Assembly: GCA_947646735.1 (NCBI GenBank)
Contig: CANTFK010000897.1
Coordinates: 1 to 64,000 of the forward strand
DNA length: 64,000 nt
Origin: Peronospora farinosa
Lineage: Eukaryota > Oomycota > Peronosporomycetes > Peronosporales > Peronosporaceae
Reading direction: 5' to 3'
Both the position numbers and the translations under genes were made by a program. The notes beneath the pieces were generated by a model. The model was not told the DNA's origin. It searched no databases and saw nothing but the letters and a program-made list of their open reading frames with translations. Below are positions 53,201 to 64,000 of the stretch, piece by piece (position 1 is the first letter of the stretch; each line of letters starts with the position of its first letter).

Positions 53201-54435
53201 TTATTGCGCTCGAAGTATCGGAGTGGGGCTCCGCAATTTTAGATCCACTTCGTCCACACACGAGGGGTCAGGGTGCCCCTTCCATTGCACGAGGAATTCT
53301 CGTTGTTGTCGTCCATACCGAGTTTTCTTACCTGTACGGCTCTCTAATATTTCTTCGACTTCATACTCGCCTTCCTCCACTTCTCGCAACCAGCTGTCTT
53401 CTGGTAGCAGACATTCGTCGAAGTCAACTCGATCTGCTAAATCCACTTTCAGCTTGTTGCTAGGTCGATCGAGGAACTCTCTGAAGGGCTTGAGCTGGAA
53501 GATGTGCACGATTGGGAATAGTCTATATTCCTTGCCTCGTAGTTCCAAACGTACTGCATGATCTCCGACTAGTTCCCGAACTCGGAACGGTCCGTGCCAG
53601 AGGTGGGCCAATTTCTTGGCATACCCTTCTTTCACCTGGTCTAAGTATAGCCATACCCGGGACCCTGGCTGAATTTCGTGGCCGACTATCCCTTCATTAT
53701 GCGCTTGCAATCGAGCCTGACTAGCCGCTCGTAGGTTCTCGTTGGCTTGGTCTCTCGCTCGCTGATAGTGACTTTGAATCCGATATCTCCATCTCCGAGG
53801 TCCTGATTCTAGACGTCGAGTGTTTACCACCGGTAACATGGTCTCAAGAGTGGTTTTAGCATCCCATCCATGGACCAGATAGAACGGTGTTTCCTCCCTC
53901 ACTCTGTCTTGAGCCGTTTTTAACGCGAACGTTAAACGTTCCGCGTATTCATCCCAGTCTCGCTTTCCCACGTCGTCTACGTACATCCTGAGCGATCTCG
54001 TTAGAGTCTGGACCATTCTATCCGCATTGCCGTTCGCTTGAGGTCGGTACACCATGCCGCTCTCTGACGTTGACCCATCATACGACTGAACGCTCGGAAG
54101 AAGTCCGACATAAATCCCGGCTCCCGATCGTGACGTATCGTCTCACTAGCGCCAAAACAGCGGAAAACACATTCTTCATATCCCTCAGCTACTGTCTGGG
54201 CTGTCCGCGACGCACTAGCCATAGCCATCACATAACCCGTGAACAGGTCGACCCAGATCAGTAGGTCCGCATTTACTTTATACGACTTGAGGAAAGATCC
54301 ATCGCGATGATTTGGAAACGGTACGTCGCTTCAACATTCCCCGGAGACTTCCCTTGTAAAGTGGGCCTCCCTTTCCCAGTCTCACAATCCATGCACTGAA
54401 CCACATATTTCTGGACGCTCCGAAATAGACTCCTT
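53201..54435 (-). pseudogene. family-A integrase core and chromodomain, right arm
   Basis: Mirror copy of 45,860-47,093: the same 284-codon frame (54,055-53,201) ending in the chromodomain, and the same broken frames upstream. No difference that would restore function was seen. Confidence 0.86.
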
Positions 54436-55355
54436 CAATGACAATATCGTCGAATCCGATGATAGGTACGCCCGAATCCCTGATGGCCGCCTTCCAAATT
54501 CGTATGATAGTGATGAAGGACGTCGACCTGAAGACTCTCGGGTATCACCAATCTGGTAGTTATGTCTCGGTCTTCTCCCTCGATTCTCTGGCCGGGGCAG
54601 TACACTAGCAGTCCTTCTTCACTTATCTCGTAGTCTCCCGACATTTTGCTGCAAGTTCGGGCCGATTCCACAGACAAGTCGTTCCAGTCTCCATTCAAAT
54701 ATGCCTTCAACTCGCGTACCCATCTCTCCTCTTCTTGCGCATCTCGGATCCTGTCCATCCGGAGTTGTTGTATCACATCATCTTGCATGACTTCTTCGGA
54801 TATTCTGACGGGGAACCGTGACCTCGTCACCGCGGATACCTTGACCGAATGACTCCGGTCTTTAGGGACCAACACCTCTGGCAGCCGATTGATTGCTTCT
54901 AGACCTGGCCACTCTCCTTTCGGTATGGATTCGGCCCCTTGCTGCTGATGTAAAGCCGCACTGGCCAACTGGTACGCGCTCTGATTCCATTCTCGTTTCA
55001 CGTGTAAAAATGCATGGGTGGGCCACGTCTGGAGCTTGCTCAACGGCTTGGCTCGTAACGGGGATAAACCTGAATCCTTGCGCTCAATCTCTCCACGCAT
55101 CTATCTTATAACCAGATTGGAGTCTCCACAAATAATCAACCGCCGTCGCTCCATTGACTCCAACAGGTCAAAGCCCAGCAACATGACCTCATATTCCGCT
55201 TCATTCACTGTAGACTTGTCGAGATATCTCGACGCAGCTTCGACTATAGTCCATACAGGAAGTCTCCACACAATAGCGCTGCAGGCGCCTCCCCCTTGCT
55301 TCACCCGGGCCGACCCATCGAAACTCATCACATATCGTTCTTCGCTCGGTTCCAC
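54435..55355 (-). pseudogene. family-A RNase H-2 and integrase zinc domain, right arm
   Basis: Mirror of 44,939-45,859. Differences are single residues: GDSNLVIR here against LVAR on the left, and KDSGLS against KASGLS. LVIR agrees with G1, so at that site the left arm carries the newer change. The shared TAG is kept. Confidence 0.84.
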
Positions 55356-55528
55356 TGTGGGCGTCGGTAGGTCGACCTTCTGCCTGGATTGCTTCTTGGA
55401 TCAATTGACGACAGAATTGAGTCTACATTTCTCGAGGCGTAATACCGGCTGTTAACACCCCCAGCATCTGGTCTTCGCCTTTCTTGCATTTCACAATCTC
55501 CAAAGTCCACTGGGACAAGAGAGCGGAA

Positions 55529-56206
55529 TCAATTTCCCAAGCGGCCTTGCAACCCCGAAGACTTCACTAGCCAGGCTAGTGTAGAATGTCTCGTCAGAAC
55601 CTTGAGGGGTCGGGTGACCAATATCGTGAAATAAGTCTCCAATATTCGTAACAACGCCAGCACTTCCTTTTGCACTGTGCTATAGTTCAACTCGTTTGAC
55701 TTGAGGGTTCGGCTCGTGAACATTACTGGCATGTACAGGCCGTCGTAATTCTGCACCAACGACGCCGAGATGGCCCATTCACTTGCGTAGACAATAATAA
55801 CTGCCTCTCTAGCCGGGTCGAAATGTCGTAGGATGGGCGCTGTTGCATTCTTGTTCTTGAGCATGGCAAACGCTACTTGTACCTTCGACCATTTTTCTTC
55901 GTCTTCTTCCTTTGCCGTCACTTCGTTGTTAGCCTTCAATTTGCACCTCCACGCGTGAAAATCCACCTCTCTCAGTTCATAGAGGATCGACGCGTTTACG
56001 GCATAATCTTCAATATATCTTCTGTAGTAATTAAGGCCTTGAAGATATAATTGCATAGCCTTCAACGTTGTCGGTAGAGATAGGTCGACCAAAGACTGAA
56101 GGTCCTTTGGGTGGTCCTCTAGTCCCTCCTTGGACACTCGATGTCCAAGGTACTCGACCTTCCGACACCCACACGTACTCTTGACGGCACTGACCGACAC
56201 TTTCAA
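55529..56206 (-). pseudogene. family-A RT thumb and degenerate RNase H-1, right arm
   Basis: Mirror of 44,088-44,765, with the same VYAS and TRH substitutions in place of catalytic Asp. Confidence 0.85.
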
Positions 56207-57174
56207 TAGTCACACACGTCTAGCAGCCGCTCCACTTTCTGGCATAATAAGTTCCACGATTCGGCAGGAACAAGTTTATCGTGAATGTATGAACGTCGAA
56301 TCAATATTGAGGGACCCGATTTTGCATCTGGTTCCCCTGTTGCAAACAAATCCTCTGTTTCCTCTGTGGCCGTCTCTGTCGAAATCCGTAAGAATCCATA
56401 TAACGCATTATCCAACAACCTTTGATATATCTGAGGCGCATTCTTAAGCCCAAAAGACATCCAAATCCATTCAAATAATCCCAGCGGCGTGACGAAGGCC
56501 GAGATTAGTCTCGCCCTTTCGGTCATACTGACGACCCAAAAACCACTCGCCATGTCAAGAGGACAATAACACAAAGCTCCGTCCAGGTCTTCCAGTAATT
56601 CGTTAATCAACGGCATTGGGTTTACCATAAGCTGGGTGAGATCATTCACCAACCGATAGTCGATACACAATCGAATATCGACCCCATTCTTCTTCACGAT
56701 AATTACAATTGGGCTGGCCCATGACGAGGTGGAAGGCTGAATGATCTTTGCCAATAACAGTCCCTTGATCAGTTCGGCCAACTTCTCTCTAAATTGAGGG
56801 GCCACCTTCCGTACACGTTGCGCGATCGGCCTTGCGTTCCCCACATCGATATCGCATATCGCTCCTCGGGCGGCCGGGGGCAATGCGTTACCTTTGCCCA
56901 TCAGCAGATGTCGTCTCTTCCATATTATTTGTCGTAACCGGTCCACCTCTTCAGGAGTGTTCTCATCTGGATCAGGAATCTGTACATCTTCCAACTCAAT
57001 ACCTTGGGATGAGGGGTCCACTTCCGATATGACAGCCCATCCTTGTTTTATGTCCTCGTCCCAAAGTTCCCCACTCTCGAAAGAACACACCTGGTCATCT
57101 GCCTGTAACAAGTCTACCAGTTTAGCTTCCTTCTCATTGGTAGTGATCACTGCATGTAGGTCTTCTTTAGATAT
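56203..57174 (-). pseudogene. family-A RT, right arm
   Basis: Mirror of 43,121-44,091 with the same SYIHD box. The frame extends into the LTR only to 57,606, because this arm has six C where the left has five near 57,621, which breaks the LTR-pol fusion frame. One Trp/Arg difference lies in ALYGFLRIS. Confidence 0.88.
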
Positions 57175-58522
57175 GTGTTGGAGTGGATTCTCAAACAACG
57201 TAGGAGATCCACATACACACACAGCGCCGGACTGCCAACTTACGGAGGGGGTACCCCGATACCGTGTCGCGTCAACCCTGGGTCTCACCTTGTGTACCCG
57301 TCGGCATGGCTGGTCTTGCTCCTCGTTAGACGCAGAAGACTTATAGACTTGGTCTTGTATGGAGGGACTTGGGGGACACGAGTGGATATACTTTACTCGG
57401 GCCCGAGGTTTCTTGGGCTCAATCGACTGGGTCGAGAGCAATGCACCTGGTACTATGTACCCCTTTGGTGGCTGACTGTTCTTGGTCCTTGGACCCCTTT
57501 GTGTTCTTCCCCGTAGGGAAACCGCTTCCTGTAGCGGGTCTTGAATGGGTACGAACCCACAGGCCAAAATATTTCCTGGGGTTCGTTCGAGCTTGAATCT
57601 TACCACACGACTGTCTGCAACGGGGGGTCAAAATAAAACCTTTCCCCGGAACAGGTGGGTAGATCGAAACAAGTTCGCACTTGAGTCTTGACACCTCAGG
57701 CCAACTATCCTGAGGTTCAGCTTGCGTTGCTTGAGCCGTCACCTCACCTGACGTTGGGGGGGGCTAAAGGGTATCCCGCCCGGAATAGGTGAGGTGACGG
57801 AAGAGCTTGGAAGAGGCGCTTAAAGCTGCCACGCGTAATGCAAATTCGAGTGTGTTTATTTATCTTATTCTCTGTATGCTTTTCTTGTCTAACCCTAACC
57901 CTTCGCGCTGGATGGTACCACGTGTCAACTTGTGAAAGAACAGCTGTCTCTTTTAGGACATGGAACTTGTACCGGCTCTGCACTTGAGGGAAATTTTGTA
58001 CCTTTTATAACCTTGAGTCACTTGAGTCACTTGACCACCTGAGGTACCGTGTGACATTGGGTCATCCGGTCACCTAGGGTCATCCGGTCACCTGGGGTCA
58101 CCCTGGTTGTAGGACAACCTTGTACCTTCTATGACTTCAGGTACCTGTCCCTGTTGACTGAAAACCCTGTCCCTGTTGACGCCTGTCCGTGGTTACTCGG
58201 ACCCTGTCCCCGGTGACTGCTACCCCTGTCCCCAGTAGCTGGTACCCCTGTCCCTAGTTCCTTTTCCCTGGTGACTGATACCCCTGTCCCCGGTTACTAG
58301 AAACCCTGTCCCCGGTAACTGGTATCCCTGTCCCCGGTAACTGAAAACCCTGTCCCTGGTGACTAGTACCCCGGTCCCTGGTGACTGGAAACCCTGTCCC
58401 TGGTGACCCTCGATTGAACCTTGGGACCTTGCGAGGCCTGGGCCCTTGTACCCTGGGACCCCTGTCCCCTAATACCATGGGTCCTTGGTACCCTGGGCCC
58501 CGATTCTCCTGGCACTTCACCA
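57175..58522 (-). repeat. family-A LTR, right arm
   Basis: On the minus strand it starts TGGTGAAGTGCC at 58,522 and ends CCAACACA at 57,175. U3 holds a 22-bp minisatellite near CAGTTACCGGGGACAGGG (58,090-58,420), unlike the left arm but like the solo LTR at 61,037. TATA box at 58,002-58,009. Confidence 0.85.
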
Positions 58523-58851
58523 GATAGCCTTATCTATATCTTGTAAAAATTTACTAATTAGTTGCGTGGAATATATTATCAGTCTCGTTAATTAATATAC
58601 TCGCCGATAATCAATACTTAATCGAATATCGACACCGCTATTTTTAATAATCACGACAATTGGCGAGGCCCATGGTGATGTCGATGGTTAAATAAGTTTT
58701 GCTGATTACAGTCCTACAACTAAGTCAGCCAATTTTTTGCAAAAAATAGGCGCGACTGGTCGTTCTCGCTGTGCGATTGGACTTGCTCCACCAACATCGA
58801 TATGGCATACCAGGGGGAAGGGCACTTCCTTTAACGATAAGTGAATGTCGA
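58523..58851 (-). pseudogene. RT 5' part of element C
   Basis: Broken frames match G1 RT up to SIDYRRVY and LISKFLQDIDKAI, then the LTR follows directly. In G1 the next residues are the CSLDMASG motif. Confidence 0.75.
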
Positions 58852-59997
58852 CTAATTCCAGATCAACTGAAGCAGTTTCTTCAGATCATCTGATAATGGT
58901 ATTCCTGGATCACCCACTTGAATGTCCTCAATAGTAACTTCTGCTGTAGACGAAACGATCTCGGGCAAAACTGCCATATGTTGATCCACATCCTCAGCAT
59001 ATAATTCGCCACTTTCGTAATGATATGTAGACTTATCATGTTGCTTGTCTTTACAGACTTTCGTCAATATATATCAATCTTGCATACCGGTCAAATCATT
59101 AGCCAGCTCTCGGGGTCCTAAATCGTGATTATTAATTATCGGCTTAAGATTAACCTCTTGAGAATCGTGGTCGGTTAATTGATCCTGTGTCGGATCAGTC
59201 CCTTTGACCGTATAGATCACAAATGTACATTTAGTTTATCTTCGATCTCCTTTTCTTCCGCGACATTAATGCCAGTACCGTATGCTGAAGCACCTTCATC
59301 CGCGGATCGCAACACGATCTTTATAGGTTCCATTAATTTTCCCATTATTTCCTTTTTTATACGGGTTTAGGATTTTCTGTGGAGTTGAATGTGGACGGTG
59401 ATCTACTAGTGGTTCCGTCAATTCTTCTAGCGATTCATTTGTCCGATCCGTTGTGGCTTCAAACGCTTATGTCTGCTATTCATTATATCGACGTGATCCG
59501 ACTGAGACATACCCCGAAGAACGAGGTATCATATCTGTAGCCATCCAAATACCCAAGATATGCCGTGCTAAAGAACTATCTGCATGTGCTTTTTTCCTGC
59601 CAGGTCCGTAAATTACAGTAAATACCCAATTTAGACCTCGCGTAACCCATGATTTTGCATCCGGAAGACATGGCTAATCGTCACTTCCTCTGAACTCCCC
59701 GCTGAAATATTCACATACTGATCGTTAGCATTGATAGCTTGAATCTTTAAATTATATGGGGTCGTCGGCCTGAAAGATGAAGACGAACTACATCCGGCAG
59801 ACAAAGTGTTCCATTAGCGAGATCGAGGCGGATTCCAGACCGGACCAAAAAATCCGTCCCGAGAATTGCTTCTTAGCCAGCTTGATCACCAACCCAAACA
59901 TCGAAATATTACACCAGCTATCCTGCCAATGTGACTTTGATCTTTGTACGCTTAATTGTCATGTAAGAATTTATTCAAATTCCCACACATTCTTGTC
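58852..59997 (-). pseudogene. protease tail and linker of element C
   Basis: The clearest part, 59,067-58,852, reads YHYESGELYAEDVDQHMAVL and VGDPGIPLSDDLKKLLQLIW, matching the acidic linker just before RT in G1. The rest is degenerate. Confidence 0.65.
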
Positions 59998-60453
59998 TCA
60001 GACTTTCGTCGATGACACAGCCAACCTTACGAGCAAAGGTGGTGTCGACGTTGAGACTTCGGCTCCAGAATCAAATAACATAATTGCTTTTTCATTGTTG
60101 ATCTTGCCCGTTGCCTTGGCTTGCTTGAACCATTTTCCTGGGGTATGATATTTCCAATACCCCCGTAATTCACCTGGTGCTAAGTCGAGCTCCATTTTCG
60201 CAGGCGATCGGGAGAATTCATCAACCTTCGTGACACTTGATATATAACGCAAATGATTTGAATCCTCACATGTATTGATCGGATTGATCCGCTTGTTAAC
60301 TTCTTGATCCGTAGATCCCATTTCAACAAATGCATAAATGCAGAGCCTAGAACGCTCGGCTCGTACCAGATTCCAACCTGGCAAGCGCCCTAGTTTAACA
60401 TCGTTTCCGACTTTTCTGGGAGCATTCCTGCATGTTTGTTCAAGACATACCAC
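59998..60453 (-). pseudogene. protease of element C
   Basis: WKYHTPGKWFKQAKATGKIN then AIMLFDSGAEVS, the same junction as in G1 but here in one frame, so the frameshift before the G1 protease is a private lesion of G1. Confidence 0.8.
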
Positions 60454-61036
60454 TGGCGGATCATGTTATAGAACTCCTCCATAGGACACTTCCCCACCTC
60501 ATGCAACTCCCCACAGGCACGGCAAACGAAAAAACAATTCTCCAATGGATGTCCTTTGCGGCTGCATTTCTGGCATGTGTTCTTTTCCAACAGCCTCGAT
60601 CATTATGTTTGGTGAAATCACAATGGATGCAAGGTTCCATCTGCATGTTCCCGTCCCTGCGTGATCCATCGTAATTGGACAATTCCCTTGATCACGCAAC
60701 TATGTCGGAATATATGGTCTCGCGGTCAAATAATTTGGCGTTGGTCGCCATCGAGATCGAACCCGCTAAGATCTGATTCCGATTGACTGCTCGCAATTCC
60801 ATGCCAATTTTCTCTGATTGCTCGAGTTGGTTTGGAGTGAGCTGGAATAGGAGGTGTTGTCACCTTCTGTCTAGATATATTTGATCTTATTAAAGCCTTA
60901 CCGCGACGATCGCGTCCTCGCTGATATGCACGAAGAGTTTCCCTTAAAAATTCAGCATCTTCCAAACGCAATTATAATAGCTGTTCGGACGATTCCTGAT
61001 TATCCAAAGATTTCAATGTAATCTTCCACATGTTCG
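60390..61036 (-). pseudogene. gag C-terminal part and zinc knuckles of element C
   Basis: ETLRAYQRGRDRRGKAL (60,940-60,890), CIHCDFTKHNDRGC and CQKCSRKGHPLENC, then CRACGELHEVGKC. The three Cys/His motifs match G1 in order. Confidence 0.8.
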
Positions 61037-62240
61037 TGAGGAGAAGTGCCAGAAGAATCGGGGTCCCTGAGGATTTTACAATAAAAAGGGAAAGAATTCA
61101 GGCCTTGCAAAGTTCCAAAGTTCAAATGAGGGTAAACAGGAACAGGATACCAGTTACCGGGAAAAGGGAACTAGGGACAGGGGTACCAGCTACTGGGGAC
61201 AGGGGTAGCAGTCACCGGGGACAGGGTTCGAGTAACCACGGACAGGCTAAAAAGTCAACAGGGACAGGTACCTGAAGTCATAGAAGGTACAAGGTTGTCC
61301 TACAACCAGGGTGACCCCAGGTGACCGGATGACCCTAGGTGACCGGATGACCCAATGTCACACGGTACCTCAGGTGGTCAAGTGACTCAAGTGACTCAAG
61401 GTTATAAAAGGTACAAAATTTCCCTCAAGTGCAGAGCCGGTACAAGTTCCATGTCCTAAAAGAGACAGCTGTTCTTTCACAAGTTGACACGTGGTACCAT
61501 CCAGCGCGAAGGGTTAGGGTTAGACAAGAAAAGCATACAGAGAATAAGATAAATAAACACACTCGAATTTGCATTACGCGTGGCAGCTTTAAGCGCCTCT
61601 TCCAAGCTCTTCCGTCACCTCACCTATTCCGGGCGGGATACCCTTTAGCCCCCCCCCAACGTCAGGTGAGGTGACGGCTCAAGCAACGCAAGCTGAACCT
61701 CAGGATAGTTGGCCTGAGGTGTCAAGACTCAAGTGCGAACTTGTTTCGATCTACCCACCTGTTCCGGGGAAAGGTTTTATTTTGACCCCCCGTTGCAGAC
61801 AGTCGTGTGGTAAGATTCAAGCTCGAACGAACCCCAGGAAATATTTTGGCCTGTGGGTTCGTACCCATTCAAGACCCGCTACAGGAAGCGGTTTCCCTAC
61901 GGGGAAGAACACAAAGGGGTCCAAGGACCAAGAACAGTCAGCCACCAAAGGGTTACATAGTACCAGGTGCATTGCTCTCGACCCAGTCGATTGAGCCCAA
62001 GAAACCTCGGGCCCGAGTAAAGTATATCCACTCGTGTCCCCCAAGTCCCTCCATACAAGGTCCAAGTCTATAAGTCTTCTGCGTCTAACGAGGAGCAAGA
62101 CCAGCCAAGCCGACGGGTATACAAGGTGAGACCCAAAGTTTACACGACACGGTATCGGGGTACCCCCTCCGTAAGTCGGCAGTCCGGCGCTGTGTGTGTA
62201 TGTGGATCTCTCACGTTGTTTGAGAATCCACCCCACCACA
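61037..62240 (+). mobile_element. solo family-A LTR inside gag of element C
   Basis: Starts TGAGGAGAAGTGCC and ends CCACCACA (1,204 bp). TTCG at 61,033-61,036 is repeated at 62,241-62,244, a perfect 4-bp target duplication. It holds the 22-bp minisatellite, TATA box (61,403-61,410) and U5 block (62,111-62,171), and from 61,140 on is nearly identical to the right-arm LTR. Confidence 0.92.
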
Positions 62241-63893
62241 TTCGCGTTTCACTTCGGGAGTGCCATCTTAAACTTGAATTTTTGCTCGCAACCTAGTCGC
62301 ATTCGGTCGGTAGCGATATTTTAAGAGGCGATTTATTCGAAAGCTTCCGCTCATGATACTTTTGTCGATCAACGGAAACCCTCTGTCCACCAAATTCTAT
62401 TCCGAAACTTTCCAACAATTTTTTTCATGAATTCCTCGTGGATATGCTTCATTGACGATGCCAATTTTGAGCTGGTCCAACTAGCAGGTCGCCGAACACT
62501 AGACATTTTTCGCTGTCTGGGGCCTGATCGCGTAAGAAAGCGGACTTAAACTTACCGACCCAACTGATCGCTCGGTCTTCGTCTTTGTCTTTCTCCGTAA
62601 GCTCCTTCAGAGCCGAGATCGCTGACACGCGTATGCGTGGAGCGGAACTTCCGATCCCCGATGACATCTCCGTAGTTGACACCAAAGGTCGTCTCTTTTC
62701 GCCAATCTTGAAAAATTTGGGTCGTATTCGCTCAGTTGGCTATAGTGTGATCCTACAGATTCCATGCCCAAATCTAAAAATGCTTGACCTGTTTTCTTAG
62801 TCGGTGTCTTATTCACGCAGTCATTGTTATCACCTTTATGATTATGCTCCTCTATAAATCTCGTCATGGCTGCATTGAAAAACTGCTGCATAACTTCAAA
62901 GTTTATATTTTTCGTGATATCAGGGGTGATCACGAACGCGATTGTAGGAACAGGCTCCGTCTTGATACGTACCATGTGATCCCGTAGAAATGCTGCGCCG
63001 TTCGACCCCAAAGACATCCGGCGTAGATCCAATGAATCCTCTGACATGGCTGCAGGCTCAGCCGACGCATATCGTGATGATCCAGTCAGATGGTCCTTGC
63101 GATCATCGATCTCCAATTTGCTTATCGTGTCGTCCAGATTGCATATAACCACTAGTGAAATTTACTTCTTGATAAGAAGACTCATCGTAATCGTGATACG
63201 ATTTTAGCCGAAATCAAGGATTTCATCAGCGTCAAAATTTCTCATTGTAAAATCCGTCTTCTCTTAGTAATTGATTTAATCCTCGGATCGTATCACAAAG
63301 ACTGGATGCTTTCCCAGGTGTTGACACTGTCCCATTCAACGCTCCAAAGAGTGTCGGACGTAGCATCCTCAACACAGGATCTTCCTTTAAATTCCGTAAT
63401 AGATACTAACAGTATAATTGATTCGTTAGCTGATCCCATTGAAAACCCAGATAATTATGTTTCTTGATCGCTATCCTTGACTTGTCTTGATCGCTAACAA
63501 AGTTGGGGCCTTCTTTTTTTTACGAGAGGAATTCGACTTCTTCTTCTTAGACGTGGTTCCTGAAGCTGGAGGAGTGGTGTTTGATAAAAAAATCCATCGG
63601 TTTTACCCGTAGGATTTTTATCCGGTAGATCGTACTTTACAGCACGTTTCGCAGGGGTCCTCGAAAGGACCTGGGGAGGGGGTAGAGGTTTTTCTTTCAG
63701 GTCGAGTAATCGATCTTCCTCTTTTGTTTTCTGCTCATCTGCGCCCCTCCCAAAACGCTGATGATCCGGGGATCTTTTTTCTTCACACGTCTGCGGTGAC
63801 CCCTCTGTCGCCGACGCTTCACTCCCAGGTTCATTTTTGACCTTTACATCTTCTCTTAGGAACTCACGGTGAAATCCCGAGTCACCAGAATAT
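62241..63893 (-). pseudogene. gag N-terminal and capsid part of element C
   Basis: LREDVKVKNEPGSEASATEG (63,855-63,800), FGRGADEQKTKEEDR, VRIKTEPVPTIAFVITPD (62,980-62,925) and SWVGKFKSAFLRDQAPD (62,570-62,520). Comparison with G1 shows that the frame starting after the PBS is conserved even though it has no ATG. Several frameshifts. Confidence 0.75.
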
Positions 63894-63909
63894 CCGGGCA
63901 CGCGCACCA
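63894..63909 (-). promoter_or_regulatory. primer-binding site of element C
   Basis: Minus strand TGGTGCGCGTGCCCGG, 1 nt from the LTR end, identical to G1; the T-loop extension seen in G1 is changed here. Confidence 0.88.
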
Positions 63910-63910
63910 T

Positions 63911-64000
63911 TGTGGTGGAGTGGGATTCGCAAAATTGCTGATGCGAATCCAACTCTCCACTGGCGCCCGGACGACCGACTATCGAAGGGGGTACTTCGTT
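63911..64000 (-). repeat. 5' LTR of element C, only its end in the window
   Basis: Minus strand ends CCACTCCACCACA at 63,911 and includes GTCGGTCGTCCGGGCGCCAG, shared with the G1 and solo LTR at 28.8 kb. Confidence 0.85.

Larger units (their letters stand above)
50333..58060 (-). repeat. right arm of the 7.7-kb inverted duplication
   Basis: Reverse complement of 42,235-49,962. It carries the same frameshifts and stops as the left arm (for example the TAG in RNase H-2 and the YIHD change in RT), so the copies were made after the element had decayed. Confidence 0.95.
58523..64000 (-). mobile_element. G1-like Ty3/gypsy element C, cut at both ends
   Basis: Minus-strand order from the right edge: LTR end, PBS, gag, zinc knuckles, protease, linker, RT. 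RT stops at 58,523 exactly where the right-arm LTR begins. A solo LTR splits gag. The protein pieces resemble G1 closely, but frames are badly broken. The remaining pol is not found on the left side of the inverted duplication. Confidence 0.85.

Noticed and set aside
42235..58060. Palindrome as a sequencing artefact (missed adapter or chimeric read)
   Set aside because: Arms differ by several substitutions and indels and are separated by a unique 370-bp spacer, which an artefact would not give. It cannot be fully excluded without reads.

Overview
The window is nuclear DNA of an oomycete, most likely a Peronosporales species (Phytophthora or downy-mildew type). This rests on short phase-0 introns with GT..AG ends, bZIP proteins with oomycete-style basic regions, and a dense nest of Ty3/gypsy and Ty1/copia retrotransposons. 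No bacterial operon, CRISPR array, rRNA or convincing tRNA gene was seen. The species cannot be named from the sequence.

Positions 1-17,950 are the gene-bearing part: a glycerol kinase gene (minus strand, running off the left edge), a small membrane protein of unknown function, a decayed K+-dependent Na+/Ca2+ exchanger, and three bZIP-type genes (plus strand near 9.0 kb with one intron; minus strand near 13 kb with one intron and a long C-terminal domain; minus strand near 15.8 kb). Between them lie a foldback repeat, a 613-bp insertion bounded by a 16-bp direct repeat, and the remains of a non-LTR retrotransposon.

Positions 17,951-64,000 are essentially all LTR retrotransposon. (a) 18-22.5 kb: a truncated gypsy copy with gag, protease and the start of RT. 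(b) 22,519-41,478: a roughly 13-kb gypsy element, here called G1 (LTR, PBS, gag, PR, RT, degenerate RNase H, second RNase H, integrase, chromodomain), split by a 6,001-bp copia element (24,914-30,914, target duplication GATCA), which is itself split by a solo gypsy LTR (27,575-28,905). (c) 42,235-58,060: a near-identical tail-to-tail inverted duplication, two 7.7-kb arms around a 370-bp spacer, each arm holding the same broken gypsy element (family A). (d) 58,523-64,000: a minus-strand relative of G1, called C, interrupted by a solo family-A LTR (61,037-62,240, target duplication TTCG).

The most unusual feature is a long convergent gene on the strand opposite to pol in both G1 and family A, lying between the chromodomain and the 3' LTR. 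Its product is a coiled coil, then a Ser/Pro-rich basic/acidic region, then a conserved C-terminal domain. The family-A copy has a plausible 57-nt intron in the antisense direction. Both families also carry a first RNase H domain that lacks two catalytic aspartates and a second RNase H; the second has all its acidic residues in G1. Every element is broken by frameshifts or stops, so this reads as a graveyard of related families, with relative insertion order recoverable from nesting and target-site duplications.
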